Shown here: piece by piece, positions 46,441 through 59,931 of the stretch
How positions within the stretch are numbered: position 1 is the stretch's first letter
Layout of the letters: every line of letters begins with the position of its first letter
Assembly: GCA_029959085.1 (NCBI GenBank)
Contig: JARWIR010000002.1
Location: 43,892,233 to 43,956,232 of the forward strand
Length of the DNA: 64,000 bases
Source: Nemophila menziesii
Taxonomy: Eukaryota > Streptophyta > Magnoliopsida > Boraginales > Hydrophyllaceae
Direction of reading: 5' to 3'
Translations under genes and position numbers: made by a program
The notes under the pieces: generated by a model
Databases searched by the model: none
What the model saw: only the letters and a program-made list of their open reading frames with translations
Told to the model about the DNA's origin: nothing

Positions 46441-48317
46441 TATAACGAATATAAGTAAGTTTATCATGCTCGTAAGTGTGAGACCATGTAAGTTCAATGT
46501 TAAGCTAGTAGCAATTAATCCAATTAATCATAAATTAAGTTTTGCATTAGGCAACAATTTTCAAAACCCAGATATTATGATTTACATTTTTATAAAGAAC
46601 CAATTTAAAGATAATGCATGTACTTCTCTTATCGTTACAGTTCCGGATTATCCTAAGATATCGTATAACTTTAAATCCTATCAAATAATCAACAAGTCAC
46701 ACGTCGATTATCAATGATTAAGTTATAGCCTAAGAAACACCTTTCCTAATTTATTTTATCACCTTATCCAATATTTTGATACAATCGTTATAATCTTATG
46801 ATATTGTAGAGCTTAAACTCTTTACATATATTTGATAGATTCCATCTCAACTCACCCTTAGTTACAAAAGTGATTAGTTATGTACAATATGCTTTCGACT
46901 AGCATTTGGACAAACCAGGAGTCCAGTAACTAGACACAACAAGTAAACAAGAAACACAACAAGTACACAAGTAACTATAGAGATGATACTGTGTTAAAGG
47001 ATTTCCAAGAATTTACGTCCTTATAGAGAACCTACTTAACAATTCAGCATGAATAACCATTAGGAATTTATTGCGTTGTTTGGTCTGATAATCACATCTC
47101 TATGTACGTTATCTATACACCTAACTAGATTAACGAGAACTATTAATATTAATCCAATAAATATGTGTTAGCTACATAATAATCTATTTAGATCATCAAG
47201 GTCCTAACTCGATCATCCTATGATTAAGAAAAATTCAAATGAAGTCCTATGGGCTAAATTCTATTTATCATAACTCATAATCATATCTAGATGGTAACTT
47301 AAATAGTGATCTACAAGTATAATATATAGCCAATAAAATAAATACATGGCACAATTATAGAAGAAGACAAGTCCTTTATTAAAATATAAAGTAAGTCATT
47401 ACAAAATAATTTATCATTATTGTCTATTCTATAAAGAGACGATAGGGTCTAGGGCTAATCCTAACAAAGAAACATTAAACACTTGACAAGAATCTTACAA
47501 AATAATAAAATTGAAAATCAAATCAAAAAACTAAACACTATTTATTTTTTATTTTTATGACATGGGAGGAGAGGATATGGTGTGATAATCATTTTATAAT
47601 CGCATGATGGATCACAACAATGGAGGATTTGGCAATGTGTCATGAGATGAATCTAAAAGCCACTTTGGGAATTGGTTTCATCTTTTAACACTTTTATGTT
47701 CATATTTTATTTTCTTTTTTAAAAACCTTCGTCCTTATATTTTTATTTCGAAGATTGTTTATTTTGCAGGGGGTTTGAACCAACACTTCAATCAACTTCC
47801 TTGAACAAAGACATATCATAGGCTGAATATGGTAAAGTCGATTAGAACATCTTTTAACATGGAGATCATTGAAATAATGAAATTATCCACACAAATATTA
47901 TTTTATTGGAAGAAAATTTGATTTTGTTAACAAAAAAAAAATGAAAGAAGTCCTACATAAGGGATATCATTATAGATATATGTTGTGCCCATAACTATTA
48001 AATAAAAACAATAACATAATGGAACAATAAAAATTTAAAATTTTCTCATTTAAGAAGCGTGGTCCTATATTCTTAATGTGAAAATTCAAAATTATCTATT
48101 CACATAATACGAAGAAGACAACTCTTGATAGTAGTAAAATATTTTGATTTCTTCTAATATTTCCTTTTTCATCTATTTTGTGTGCTTAAATACACTTATT
48201 ATGTTTCTATGATGTATGAAATCATAGATATTCTTTCAACCTTCCATTTAATTTTATGAAGCTCTGTATGAGATTATCAGCTATATTTAACTTATCACCT
48301 CAATGATATATAACTGA
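46441..48317. repeat. M2-M3 modules, unit E
   Basis: M2 landmark at 46466, M3 at about 47596. This is the complete form of the region deleted or replaced in unit A. The 83-codon open stretch at 46466 lies in M2 and is broken in the other copies. Confidence 0.85.
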
Positions 48318-49429
48318 CATATTGCAAACACCTTACAATTTTAATGGATCATTTGCAATTGGATTACATATATAGGTGTTATAATTATTATTTCAAAGAA
48401 AATATTTTAAATTTTTTTATAAAAAAACATGCATTATAACTACACTTAGCAATTGAATTCTACCATATATCTTCACTTCTCTGTTATGCAAACATAAATC
48501 TAGTTTTAGTGTCGTCTTAATGGAAACACGTAATAGTTTTCTGCTAAGGTTTCATGTGAGTTCAATTCATAGATCATCATTTCATATGAATTTACAAGGT
48601 TAGTGAAAGAAGATTATACAACCAAGTATGGATAGTATTGCAAGAATTTCATCAAATCTTACGAGTATCTCAAAAATACTTTCATTAATTACACAAAATT
48701 TAGGACCGTCTTTTTATCACAAAATTCCTTTTTTCTGAATTAGAATGCTTTGGTGTACTATTTGTATAATTGTACTACCTATTATGATTAAGTTGAGCCT
48801 AAATATTAGGTTCCAGTTAACATTCATTCCCAAACTTAAAAACCTACCATATTTTATCCCAACAAAAAATGGCCACTAAATATTATCATGCATTAACCTT
48901 ATCCAAACTTAAAAATATCTTTTCATAATTTGGAAGTTATAATAATATATCTGAAAGCATTATCCGTCGATTTACTAAGATAAGCTTCAATTTCCTTACA
49001 AAAATCATCACTTATCGACCTGACTCTACAATGGTTTTTTGAAAAATTATTTTAGAGAATTGGAGTATTAGGTGTAAGGTTATCCTTTAAGAAATTAAAG
49101 AGTGACACTTTAAAATGTCATTTTTAATGAGTAGGAATATAACAAGATAACAATGGGTTTATGTTGCCTGGTTTAGTTCAATATTTGCATCTTCTTTATA
49201 AATGGGAGGAATATTAGGTTCTTTAAGCTTTGGATCTAACTCACTCTATGCTTGAGTGAAATTGGTGAGTTAACTCTTAAAAAATTACCACCAAATTATT
49301 GAATTCATTGCAAGGAACAAGTCATTAAAGATGTTAAAATAGAAATCCAAACAAACATTCATAAAAGTAACAATTAACAAAATACTCATGTGATGGAAAA
49401 GAACCACGAATAGGGAAGGGAAAAAATTT
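48318..49429. repeat. M4 module, unit E
   Basis: Nearly identical to unit A 7277-8385 (offset about 41.04 kb). No supported gene. Confidence 0.85.
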
Positions 49430-49845
49430 TACTTACAAAGTTTTTGCTTTGTTCCTTGCAAATAGAGTTAGGCTTATTATGGAGGCTATCATCTCTCCCA
49501 ATTACGAAGTTTTTTTTTAAAAATGGATTAACTAAGGAAAACATGTTCATATATCTTTTTTTTTTTTTTTAAAAGTAGAAATCACACAAAAATTTTGTGG
49601 CGGTTAAACTTCATCTTTCTAAAGCATATGCACATGCTTAATTGGAATTTCTTCGAAAATTTGGATATGCATAAGAGATTGATTCAATGGATCACTGAAT
49701 GTATTTCAACTTTCTCTTACGGGATATCTTTCCATGGGAGATTCTTCAAAGTACCAATCCTTCAAATGGTATTCGCCAAGGGGCCCTCTTTTCTCCCTTT
49801 TTCTTTGTTGAATCAATACAAAATCCCTGATTTGTCTTATTAATT
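49430..49845 (+). mobile_element. Degenerate LINE reverse transcriptase fragment (M5), unit E, younger copy
   Basis: Blocks VRLIMEAIISPNYE, VKLHLSKAYAHA in mixed frames (first catalytic Asp changed to His by TTCATC), HKRLIQWITECISTFSYG and NGIRQGALFSPF. It shares ATGGAGGCTATC and TTAAACTTCATC with unit A. It keeps the spacer that unit A has lost, so unit A's deletion came after the A/E duplication. Confidence 0.77.
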
Positions 49846-50490
49846 TTGAATAGGTCCTACTAAATTTGAATGCAAGACTAGAAATATTTTGGGGCCTAAA
49901 CTGCCAAAAACTGTTGGTGGGCCAAAAGGTGTGATAAATAAACTTTAATAAAAGTAAACACACCTATAGATATCCACAAGAAACTCTATGCAACTGCACA
50001 TATCGTTCGCAAGTAAAATTTAGATAAATAAGAGTTTCTTCTAAGGGATTTAAGTAGTTATTTAAACTCCGTGTTCAATATTAGAATAGATGATTTTCAA
50101 TGTTTTGATTTAAAAAAAGAAATTAGCGTGTTTTATTTTCTAATTAAATAAATAAAAAAATATTGCAAATAAGATAATAGTTAAGGAGATACAACTATGA
50201 ACCTAACTTGTTGATTAATGATTCCTAAAAATAAAAGTGAATGGGTAATTTCACAATAGTCGGGATTTAGTTATCTTCCTAAATCTCTTCAGGGTAAATA
50301 GGTTGCTAGTCTACGGTACTAGTGACCTCGTCATAGTGACATTGCAATACTTTCAAATAATTGTCTGTGTAAACCTTAATGTTTGGATGGATAGTCAATA
50401 CTTTCATGTTCACTAACGCGCAGCACACGTATATATTCTATATATCCGCAATTAAGCCCTCCTTCTCGGGTGATAGCTTGATTACTCGAG
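49846..50490. repeat. M6 module, unit E
   Basis: Matches 8753-9401 nearly base for base, including CGCAGCACACGTATATATTC. No gene was seen. Confidence 0.8.
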
Positions 50491-50562
50491 GAGGCGTGTA
50501 TATTTCCTATGGGAATAGTTGTTGTGCGCGTAAGTTGGCCCGGACACCCATACATAAAAAAA
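50491..50562 (+). mobile_element. 5'-truncated SINE, unit E copy
   Basis: Same insertion as 9402-9473 (GTGCGCGTAAGTTGGCCC, seven A residues), inherited through the A/E duplication. Confidence 0.75.
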
Positions 50563-50566
50563 CAAT

Positions 50567-51676
50567 TGAAGGATCTGCAATACCAGTTATATCAAATTTA
50601 CGCATCAAAAAATATATTATTGCAGTTCTCCAACCAATATAGTTGCATTTAAAATTTAAAAGGATTTTTCGATTCCATACCTTAGAGCTTTGCATGCATA
50701 TTGGGGGACCAGTCCAAGTTTCAAAAGTATAAAACCTCCACGCTTTCCACATTGAGTTTTTCATTTTGATTCGAAACACTTTCGGCTTGAAAGAGTTTTG
50801 ACTCAAAGTAAATTTCTAACTATTTAGGAAATATTAGAAAAAGAGATAGTGAAGAAAGCGTATAAATTTTTTCACTGAAAAACTAACTTTCTAATCATCA
50901 AAACCTCTAGTAGTCATTTTAATTTATAATAATTAATTTTGTTTTTAACTCATGGGTCAAGACTTGGACTATCCAAGTCCAAAATTATTTCTCTCTCTAT
51001 TTTAGTCTCTATTTTATTTCTCTCTCTATTTTAATTTATAATAATTAATTTTGTTTTTAACTCATGGGTCAAGACTTGGACTATCCAAGACCAAAATTAT
51101 TTCTCTCTCTATTTTAGTCTCTTTACTTTGAGTAAAAACCAACATTTAGGATACTAATTTGTGCTAGCAAATTAACATAAGATACTCCAAGTTTATATTA
51201 ATTTATTATATATTATCCATTGATAAATATAATTAAAAATAGAAACTGAGATCAATGAACTCGTTAGTGTTCGTTGGTGTGCGACTACATGTTTTGTTTT
51301 ATAACCATACTAATCGAGGTTGTCATTTAACAACACTAACTTTCTAATCATCAAAACCTCTAGTAGTCATTTTAATTTATAATAATTAATTTCGTTTTTA
51401 ACTCATAGGTCAAGACTTGGACTATCCAAGTCCAAAATTATTTCTCTCTCTATTTTAGTCTCTTTACTTTGAGTCAAAACCAACATTTAGTATACTAATT
51501 TGTGCTAGCAAATTAACATAAGATATTCCAAGTTTATATTAATTTATTATATATTATCCATTAATAAATATAATTAAAAATAGAAACTGAGATCAATGCA
51601 CTCGTTAGTGTTCGTTGGTGTGCGACTACGTGTTTTGTTTTATAACCATACTAATCGTGGTTGTCATTTAACAACA
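50567..51676 (-). mobile_element. Candidate solo LTR, unit E, with two nested duplications
   Basis: Begins TGAAGGATCTGCAATACC and ends TCATTTAACAACA. The block repeated in unit A is repeated here too (CTAACTTTCT at 50883 and 51336). The left repeat also has an extra inner duplication of about 105 bases (AACTCATGGGTCAAGACTTG at about 50947 and 51059), giving a period near 453. The GGATCTGC near the left end, lost in unit A, supports unit E as the more complete copy. Confidence 0.5.
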
Positions 51677-52325
51677 CTACTCAACGATAGGATAACGTGA
51701 AGTAACTATATATAAAATGCTCTATAAAGGATCATGCACATACTCCATCTATCTTTACAGCTCAGGATCATCCTACAAAAAGGTATAACTGTCAAATCCT
51801 ATTACACAATCAACTGCATTACACATCGATTATCAACTATTGACAAATGATCTAAGATACTTATTTATTCATTCATTATATCACCCTGACCTAGGATTTG
51901 ATACAGTCATTGTAATTTTATTACATCGTAGATCTAAAACTTGTTACCTAGAATTGATAGATTTCAACTTCCCTCACCCCTAGGAACATATATAATTATC
52001 TATGTCCAATAGGCTTTCGACTAGTATATTAACACACTAGTAGCCCACTATCTAAACACAGCAAGCACATATGCAACTACAACGCTGATCTCAATTCAAA
52101 GGATTACGAGAATAAAATTCCTTATATATATTAACCCACTTGACAGTTTAAGGTAATTAACCATTATAAATTTCTAAATTTAGTTGGTTCAATAATCACA
52201 TCTTGATCTGTGTTACTTATACAACTAAATCATTAACTCAATTTACATCAGATTAATCACACAATCATTACTTTTGGTCCCAAGGGTGATAAGCAATAAA
52301 ATGTTGAGGACATCAAGTCCATTTA
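51677..52325. repeat. Older diverged M2 copy, unit E
   Basis: Counterpart of 10472-11127 with few differences (for example GGATTACGAGAATAAA). No gene was seen. Confidence 0.7.
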
Positions 52326-52720
52326 AAATTTTACTTATAAAATTTTTGCTTTGTTACTTACAAATAGACTTAGGATTATTATGGATGCTATCATCTCACC
52401 TAATTACGAGGTTTTTGTTAAAAGTGGAGTAACTAAGAAAAACAAGTTGAGATATCTTTCTTTTTGAAAAAAAGTAGAAATCACACAAACATTTTGTGGC
52501 GGTTAAACTTGACATTTCTAAAGCATATAAACATGCATATACGGAATTTCTTCGAAAATTGGGTATCCATAAGAGATTGATTCAATGGATCATTGAATGT
52601 ATTTCAACTTTCTCTTATGAGATATATTTCTATTGGAGCTTCTTCGAAGTACCAATCCTTCAAATAGTATTCGCCTTTCGTTGTTGACACAATACAGAAT
52701 CCCAGATAGGTCTTATTAAT
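52326..52720 (+). mobile_element. Degenerate LINE reverse transcriptase fragment, unit E, older copy
   Basis: AVKLDISKAYKHAYTEFLRK then LGIHKRLIQWIIECISTFSY, ending QIVFAFRC and a stop. It differs from the unit A copy at only a few codons and shares its loss of the GIRQGDP block. Confidence 0.77.
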
Positions 52721-53579
52721 TTTGAATGCAAGACTGAAAATATTTTGGGGCCTAAAATTGCGAAAAACAATTGGTGGGCCGAAAGGTGTGATAAATAAAC
52801 TAATAAAAAAAAGTACACACAGCTACGGAAATCCACTAGAAACTATTTGCAAGTGCACCTATCGTTGGCAAGTAATAGTTAGATAAGTTAAAGTTCGTTC
52901 TTAGGGATTTAAGTAGTTATTTCAAGGCAAGTAATAGTTAGATATGTTAAAGTTCGTTCTTAAGGATTTAAGTAGTTATTTCAAATTTGTGTTCAATATT
53001 AGAATAAATGTTGTAAATGTTTTACTTAAAAAAATAAGAAATTAGAGTGTTTTTTTTCTAATTAAACAATTCATAAGAAATATTATACAAAAAAGATAAT
53101 AGTTAAGGAAATACAAGTATGAGGCTCATTTGTTGATTAATGATTCCTAAGAATAAGGGTGAATTGGTAATTTAACAATTGTCGGGATTCAATTATCTTC
53201 TTAAATGCCATCAGGGTAAATTGACTACTAGTCTACGGTACTAGTGACCTCGTCAAAGTGACATTACAATACTTTCAAACGATTGACTGTGTAAACCCTA
53301 ATTACTACGTGGCTAGTCAAGACCTTCATGTTCACTAGCGCACACTACAATATGGGTAATATTATTACAAACATATTGTCACTCGAAATTAGTTAAAAAC
53401 CAAATCAATTAAATAATATAATCTCAAATTCAATTAAAATAGAAAAGAAATAATAATTGTTAATATAATTACACTCCTAATGGAAAAATTGTGCATATTT
53501 AACTTTGGAATAAATAAGTTAAAAATAAATCATTGACAAAAGGAATCTAATACTAATTTACCAAAGAATAGAAATGGAG
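52721..53579. repeat. Older diverged M6 copy, unit E, with a 59-bp tandem duplication
   Basis: Bases 52867-52925 (starting GGCAAGTAATAGTTAGATA) are repeated at 52926-52984 with a few differences. Unit A has a single copy at about 11656, so the duplication is younger than the A/E split. Confidence 0.8.
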
Positions 53580-54559
53580 AAGTGTAAAATTGATCCAACG
53601 AAGCTCTAGTTTTTGATTCTTTCTCCTCTAGATCCATTGGAATACTTCTATGATGAATTATACAATGAATATTAAGTCTTTTTCATGTTAGATGTCATGA
53701 TACTTCTTTCAACATATTTTTGTCAATACTTTTTCTTTATCTGGGAAAAGCGTAACAGTAAAAACAAGTGATTTATCATCAAAAGCACAACTACGTAGTT
53801 TCAAAAACCCGCTCAATATTGTTCTCCATAATCGTATCCCACCACCCCAAAATTAAATTCTAAAACGACTGTCTTAGCATCATGATTCGAGTGCGGGTCA
53901 TATGGAAAAGGTTTATAATCCAATAAGTAAGACTTGTAATGTGGCTAATAAAAAGTATTAGAAATACTAGAAGGGAGTAAGACGGATAATAAAAAAAATT
54001 AAATTTGGACAGCAAACTAAAAGGCAACGAATGTCTTATGTAAGAGCCGACTTAATATCTTTCTAAACTATACAATTTTGTTACTTTATAACCTCCAGAA
54101 CGTTCATTAATTGGGATTTATCAACTAGCTCATATCTCATGGTCGACCCCGCTAAAGACTCCATAAGATCAAACTCACTTCTTCCGCATTGCTTACTAAT
54201 CTTAAGGTGTGTTTTTTCTGGTTCATATTTAAAAAAATACAATATAACTATTTTCCAACAGATTACTTCTATATCATTTACACACTAAATTTTATGCTTT
54301 TAGGCCATTAAACACATTCTACGTCTCATTCCATCTCTTAAAAAAACATTGTTTTCTAAAAAGACAATGAATCAAATAAAAATGGAGATGAGAGACAAAC
54401 GATACAAAAAATTTCAATTATCAAAAAATTAAATTATATATTAAAAGCTAATACTTTAAATTATTAGATAAATATATGTCACTAGAGATAAATATGATAC
54501 TAATGTTATGTATTTGTTAAATATCTTATAATACAAATAAAGAAATATTATATCCAAAG
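53580..54559. repeat. M7 module, unit E
   Basis: Counterpart of 12331-13289 (TCATGATTCGAGTGCGGGTC). No gene was seen. Confidence 0.8.
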
Positions 54560-54730
54560 GATTGATGAAATGTGGTGTTTTTACGAATTGTAAATTAGGC
54601 TTGCCTTATATCTAATATCAAACCCTAATAATTTATTTTTTTTATTTAAGCCGTCATTGTTCTTTTCCTCCTCTCTTTAATTACTTATTTCGCCATTCTC
54701 TGTTTTGTCTTATCTCTCTCTTTTGTATTT
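54560..54730 (+). promoter_or_regulatory. M8 leader-like region, unit E, 3' part lost
   Basis: AAACCCTAATAA and CT-rich tracts ending TTTTGTATT, then the MITE, as in unit A. Confidence 0.3.
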
Positions 54731-54890
54731 TCCATCCAATATTGGATGGTCTAATATTTATATAAAATCTGTTGATCATTAAAACAAAACACATGTCATT
54801 AGATAAGTTTGTTATTTTTGTAAGTTTAAAACATGAGGTATGTGTATGAATATAATTGGTGTAGGATCATCCTGGATGGAAGAATTTTCC
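54731..54890. mobile_element. MITE, unit E copy
   Basis: About 160 bases. The left end carries the perfect 18-base palindrome CCATCCAATATTGGATGG (54732-54749) and the right end GGATGGAAGAATTTTCC, the near complement of the left end of the unit C element. It is longer inside than the unit C element. The adjacent leader segment is missing, so no target duplication can be read. Confidence 0.6.
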
Positions 54891-55156
54891 TCTTTGTAAA
54901 TAAATAATTGTTATTCAAAATTTATTTATTCTATCGGAATTAATTTCTTCTTGTTTAAGATAGTTACTATAGGATCTTTTATTTGTTAGCACAAATTTAC
55001 AAAATGATTTTGAGTATAATTAGAAAAGTTTGTGGATATTGATTTCTTTGATATTAATATTGCTTAATTAATTTTTTTGTTATTTAATTTGTGACTAAAA
55101 ACACTGTTTAATATATTATATGCATAATTATATTGTATTAGAAATTTATTGATAAG

Positions 55157-55206
<50 letters not shown>
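55157..55206. repeat. AT microsatellite, unit E
   Basis: An AT run of about 50 bases with one TG interruption, counterpart of 13882-13931. Confidence 0.93.
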
Positions 55207-55209
<3 letters not shown>

Positions 55210-56037
55210 ACAATATAATTTACCCTTATGAGCACAGAAATATTATGGTTGAGTTATATATTTTTTAATCGGTAGATAAATAATATGTATTTATTTTTTC
55301 TCTATGCTTTATATTTGTCAATCATCAAAATATCAATTAATATTTTTTGAACCATAACAAAAATTATTACCTAAGAATTCGCCTTGAATTGAACTGATTA
55401 CTAACCTTGTTGATTAAATTCATATCATTTTTTTAATAATGAATAAATACATATAGAAAGTACGCATCTACGAGGTAGTCTCAAATTGTATATAGTAAAA
55501 TCTGCTCTAACTATTACATCATGACATTGGTCCTAGCATGAGTTGTGAAATATTTACACTAAATAAAATGATATCTTCTTCCAATAATTTTTTTTTCATC
55601 CTATATTTTGTCACTATTGACAAATAAAATTTGTAGAAGGATAGAAAAATTGGATTTTTTTAGAGGTCAACTAAGTTTACATTTTTTTTGGTTTTGGATA
55701 GCAATGTCAGATTTGTTTTCTTTCTCTACAATCTGTTAATTTATTTATCAACATAGTTTACTTAAGTTGAGTTATAAATATATAAAACTGAATCTTTTGA
55801 AGCTGAAAGAAATTCTCAAAAGATAATGGATATACATATTTAGAATTTCTAATTTGGGGATGAAGATTTTATTTGCAATTTGAACAAATGTGCATTCTAT
55901 TCCAATATTTTTTTTACATTGATATGTTTGAAATTCTTTTTTGGAAAAAACAATAAAATTTTCTATAATTATGAAATAATATATTTATTAATCTATAGAT
56001 GGTCCTTTTAATTACTCACTGCTAACCCATATTAAAA

Positions 56038-56734
56038 ATGGTAAGAAGTAAAGGAAGTGCAGAACCATCTCAAATGACACCATTGATGAATTCACGGATG
56101 GGGAAATTAAATTATTATCTTCTTCCAGAAGACATCTTCGACAATAAGGTAATCTCTGTTAAATCTTGGTGTTCTCTGATCTCATCGGCTCGATTCATCA
56201 TAATTCACATCTACCAACAATTCCACTTACAATGTCAACCCTTATTACTCAAATTCTATATGATTTTAGCTCCTTAGTGAATGCTAAAAAGTTTATTGAT
56301 TTATAAATAATTTATTCCATTTTAAATTCCCTATTAATGACTTGTTTTGTGTATCTTTGATGTTAGGTCAGGTACATATATAATTTTAAACCCTTCTTTG
56401 AAAAAGTTCCATATATTGTGGTTACCTGATATAACGACAATTGGGGTGTCGCTATACTTATGGGTTCAGGTATGATGAAGTAAATGAAGATTATAAAGTT
56501 GTATTACTTGTTGGTGGTCCTGTAGATTATATTGAGACAAAGATTTATAATATAAATCATAATTTTTGGAGAACATTGAAGAGTTGTCCAAATGAAAACA
56601 TTTACAGTATGGTAAATGGTCGTTTAGTCTCCAGAAAACTTCATTGTCCAACATGTTTGCAGAGGCCAATGGGAGAAGACACTTTGAAGTCTCATTTTGA
56701 GACGATTATGTTGATTGAGCATAAACAATCTTAA
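56038..56734 (+). pseudogene. F-box/FBA protein pseudogene, copy 5
   Basis: A near copy of copy 1, with the same length (697 bases) and the same two deletions in the F-box and linker. The first piece (56038-56277) differs from copy 1 at four of 79 codons (for example ISW to NSR, NMV to NKV). The second piece (56441-56734) contains GFRYDEVNEDYKVVLLVGG and KLHCPTCLQRPMGEDTLKSH. Because the deletions are shared, the gene was already dead when the 41 kb duplication happened. Confidence 0.87.
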
Positions 56735-58020
56735 GACAATTTTTATAGATTTTCAGAGGATTATGGTGATGCCCAAAACAATTCATTGCCTCATTTTGCA
56801 AACTAGAACATCGTCACTAGCAACAACAGGTTAAATATGGTTGTTTGAAATATTTAAGGTAGATAGTTGTTTTAGTTGTTAATTTAGAGCAAAAGACTCT
56901 TCAATATAATAAATATATATAAGTTTAAATTTTGATATATTTTTAGTTTATTTTTCGTATTGTTCTCATCATTTGTCATTGACCAGTACACTACAATTAT
57001 AAATCCTATAAATACATAGTTAGTAAAATATTTTTAAAACTTTGGAAAGACAGGATATATTTAACTATACAGGGACCTCTAGTCAACTTAAATCTCTTTT
57101 ACCAAGGGACCTATAAGATAAATAGATATAAATATGTATATTATCTTATTTATTTAAAATAAATATCACAATAACCAAACTATTACATTTCTTTAAAATA
57201 TAGGAGGCAATTGAAATCAATATGAAAGACAAGATGAAAAACAAACATATATTACACTATTTATAATATAACAAGATCATCTCACAATGTTAAAACATAA
57301 ATTAAGATGTTAAATTTACACATATATAACTTGAGAACATTTATTAGAGTTTTTAAGATATTACTAAATAATTACACTACTTGAATTTTAGGTTCTCAAA
57401 TTTTTTTAGCAAATTCAGTTACAAAACAATAAATTTTGTCAAATATCACCATATATAAAATTAATAAATATCATATAAAATATCACTTTAGTGCGATAAG
57501 AATTTAGACGAGGTTTAAATAAGAATTTAGACAAGGTTTAAATTACACATAGGTTTGTACATGTGCTCATTATTGCAGAGTTGTTCTACAACTTCAAAAA
57601 TATGAAGTCTATTAACTTTCCACAATGAATTTTTTAATGTTACTTATTAACTCCTTGAGATTAAAATTTTGAACTCATGTTCATAAATCTTTAGAGGTAA
57701 CTAATTTCTTCATGTAAAGAAAAATCTTATAATTTAGTAGAGAATCGAAAAAAAAATTCAACAAAAATTATTTTTCTTTAATGAACAATATCATTATATA
57801 GTTTTTGGAAAGTTGGGACCTACTAAATATACATTGATTCCAAATTTTATCCAATACTTTGACTATAATTTTGGCTAAAATTTTAGCTTTAATTTTTAAA
57901 TTTGGCTCTAAAAATATCTCTCCCATAAAATAAGCCCAATATTATATTAATATACATTTTTTGCTAATAAATATATATATATTAATATTTAAAATATTAA
58001 ATTAAATATATTTCATTATC
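56735..58020. repeat. M1 module, unit F
   Basis: M1 landmark at 57203, offset 41,274 from unit B. It keeps the 190 bases missing in unit B. No gene was seen. Confidence 0.82.
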
Positions 58021-59931
58021 ATATAATGAATATAAGCAATAGAAATAAGCAAGCTTATCATGCTCGTAAGTGTGAGACCATGTAAGTTCAATGTTAAACT
58101 AGTAACAATTAATCTAATTAATCATATATCATGTTTGGCATCTGGAAACACTTCTCAAAAACCGGATATCATGATTTATCATTTTTATAAAGAACAGATT
58201 TAAAAATAATGCATGTACTCCTCTTATCATTACAGTTCCGGATTATCCTAACATATGGTATAACTTCAAATCCTATCAAATTATCAACAAAGTCACAAGT
58301 CGATTATCAATAATTAATTAATAGCCTAAGAAATACCTTTCCTAATTCATTTTATCACCATAATTTTATACAATTGTTATAATCTTATGATGTTGTATAG
58401 CTTAGACACTTTACATATATTTGATAGATTCCATCACAACTCACTGTTAGTTACAAAAGTGATTAGTTATGTCCAATATGCTTCCGACTAGCATTTGGAC
58501 AAACCAGGAGTCCAATAACTAAACACAACAAGTAAACAAGCAACACAACAAGTACACAAGTAACTATAGAGATGATACCGTGTTAAAGGATTTCCAAGAA
58601 TTTACGTCCTTATAGAGATTAACCTACTTAACAATTCAGCATGAATAACCATTAGGAATTTATTGCGTCGGTTGGTTTGATAATCACATCTCTATGTACA
58701 TTATCTATACACCTAACTAGATTAACGAGAAATATCGATATTAATCCAATAAATATGTGTTAGCTACATATTAATCTATTTGGATCATCAGGGTCCTAAC
58801 TCGATCATCCTATGATTTTGAAAAATTCAAATAAAGTCCTATGGGATAAATTCTATTTATCATAACTCCTAATTATATCTAGATTGTAACATAAATAGTG
58901 ATCTACAAGTATAATATATAGCCAATAAAATAAATGCATGACACATTTATAGAAGAAAACAAGTCCTTTATTTAAATATAAAGTAGCTCATTACAATGTA
59001 ATTCATCACTATTGTCTAATCTATAAAGAGACGATATGGTATAGGGCTAATTCTAACAAAAAAACATTAACCACTTGACAAGAATATTACAAAATGGTAA
59101 AATTGAAAATCAAATCAAAAAACTAATCACTATCTATTTTTATTTTTATGATCGGAGAGGAGAGAAGATGGTGTGATAATCGTTTTATAATCGCATGATG
59201 GATCACAACAATAGAGGATTTACGCTTCGTTGATCATAAGTGTCTCATGAGATGAATCTAAAAGATGCTTTGGGAAATGCTATCATCTTTTAACACTTTC
59301 ATGTTCATATTTTATTTTCATATTCAAACACCTTCGTTCTTATATATATTTTTCGAAGATAGTTTATTGTGCAGGGGGTTTGAACCAGCACTTCAATCAA
59401 CTTCCTTGAACAAAGACATATCTTAGGTTGAATATGGTGAAGTCGATTAGAACATCTTTTAACACAGAGAACATTGAACTAATGTAAATTATCCACACAA
59501 ATATTATTTTATTGGAATGTAATTTTATTTTGTAAACAAAAAAATAAAAATATGAAAGAAGTCCTACATAAGGGATATCAATATAGATATATGTTGTGCC
59601 TATAACTATTAAATAAAAAAAATTACATAATGGAACAATTAAAATTTAAAATTTTCTCGTTTAAGAAGAGGGGTCCTATATTTTAAATGTGAAAATTGAA
59701 AATTATCTATTCACATAATACGAAGAAGACAACTCTTGATAGTAGTAAAATATTTTGATTTCTTCTAATATTCTCTTTTTCATCAATTTTGTGTGCTTAA
59801 ATACACTTAGTATGTTTCTATGATGTATTAAATCATACATATTCTTTCAACCTTTCTTTTAATTTTATGAAGCTCTATATGAGATTATTCATTTATATTT
59901 AACTTATTACGTCAATTATATATCTTTGTCA
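58021..59931. repeat. M2-M3 modules, unit F
   Basis: M2 landmark at 58058, M3 at about 59187. It carries the AAACCGGATATC and CACAACAATAGAGGATTT variants shared with unit B only. Confidence 0.83.

Noticed and set aside
14764..56734. Calling the array a self-incompatibility S-locus
   Set aside because: The F-box/FBA architecture and TE-rich setting are compatible with it, but no SLF-specific motif or S-RNase gene is in the window.
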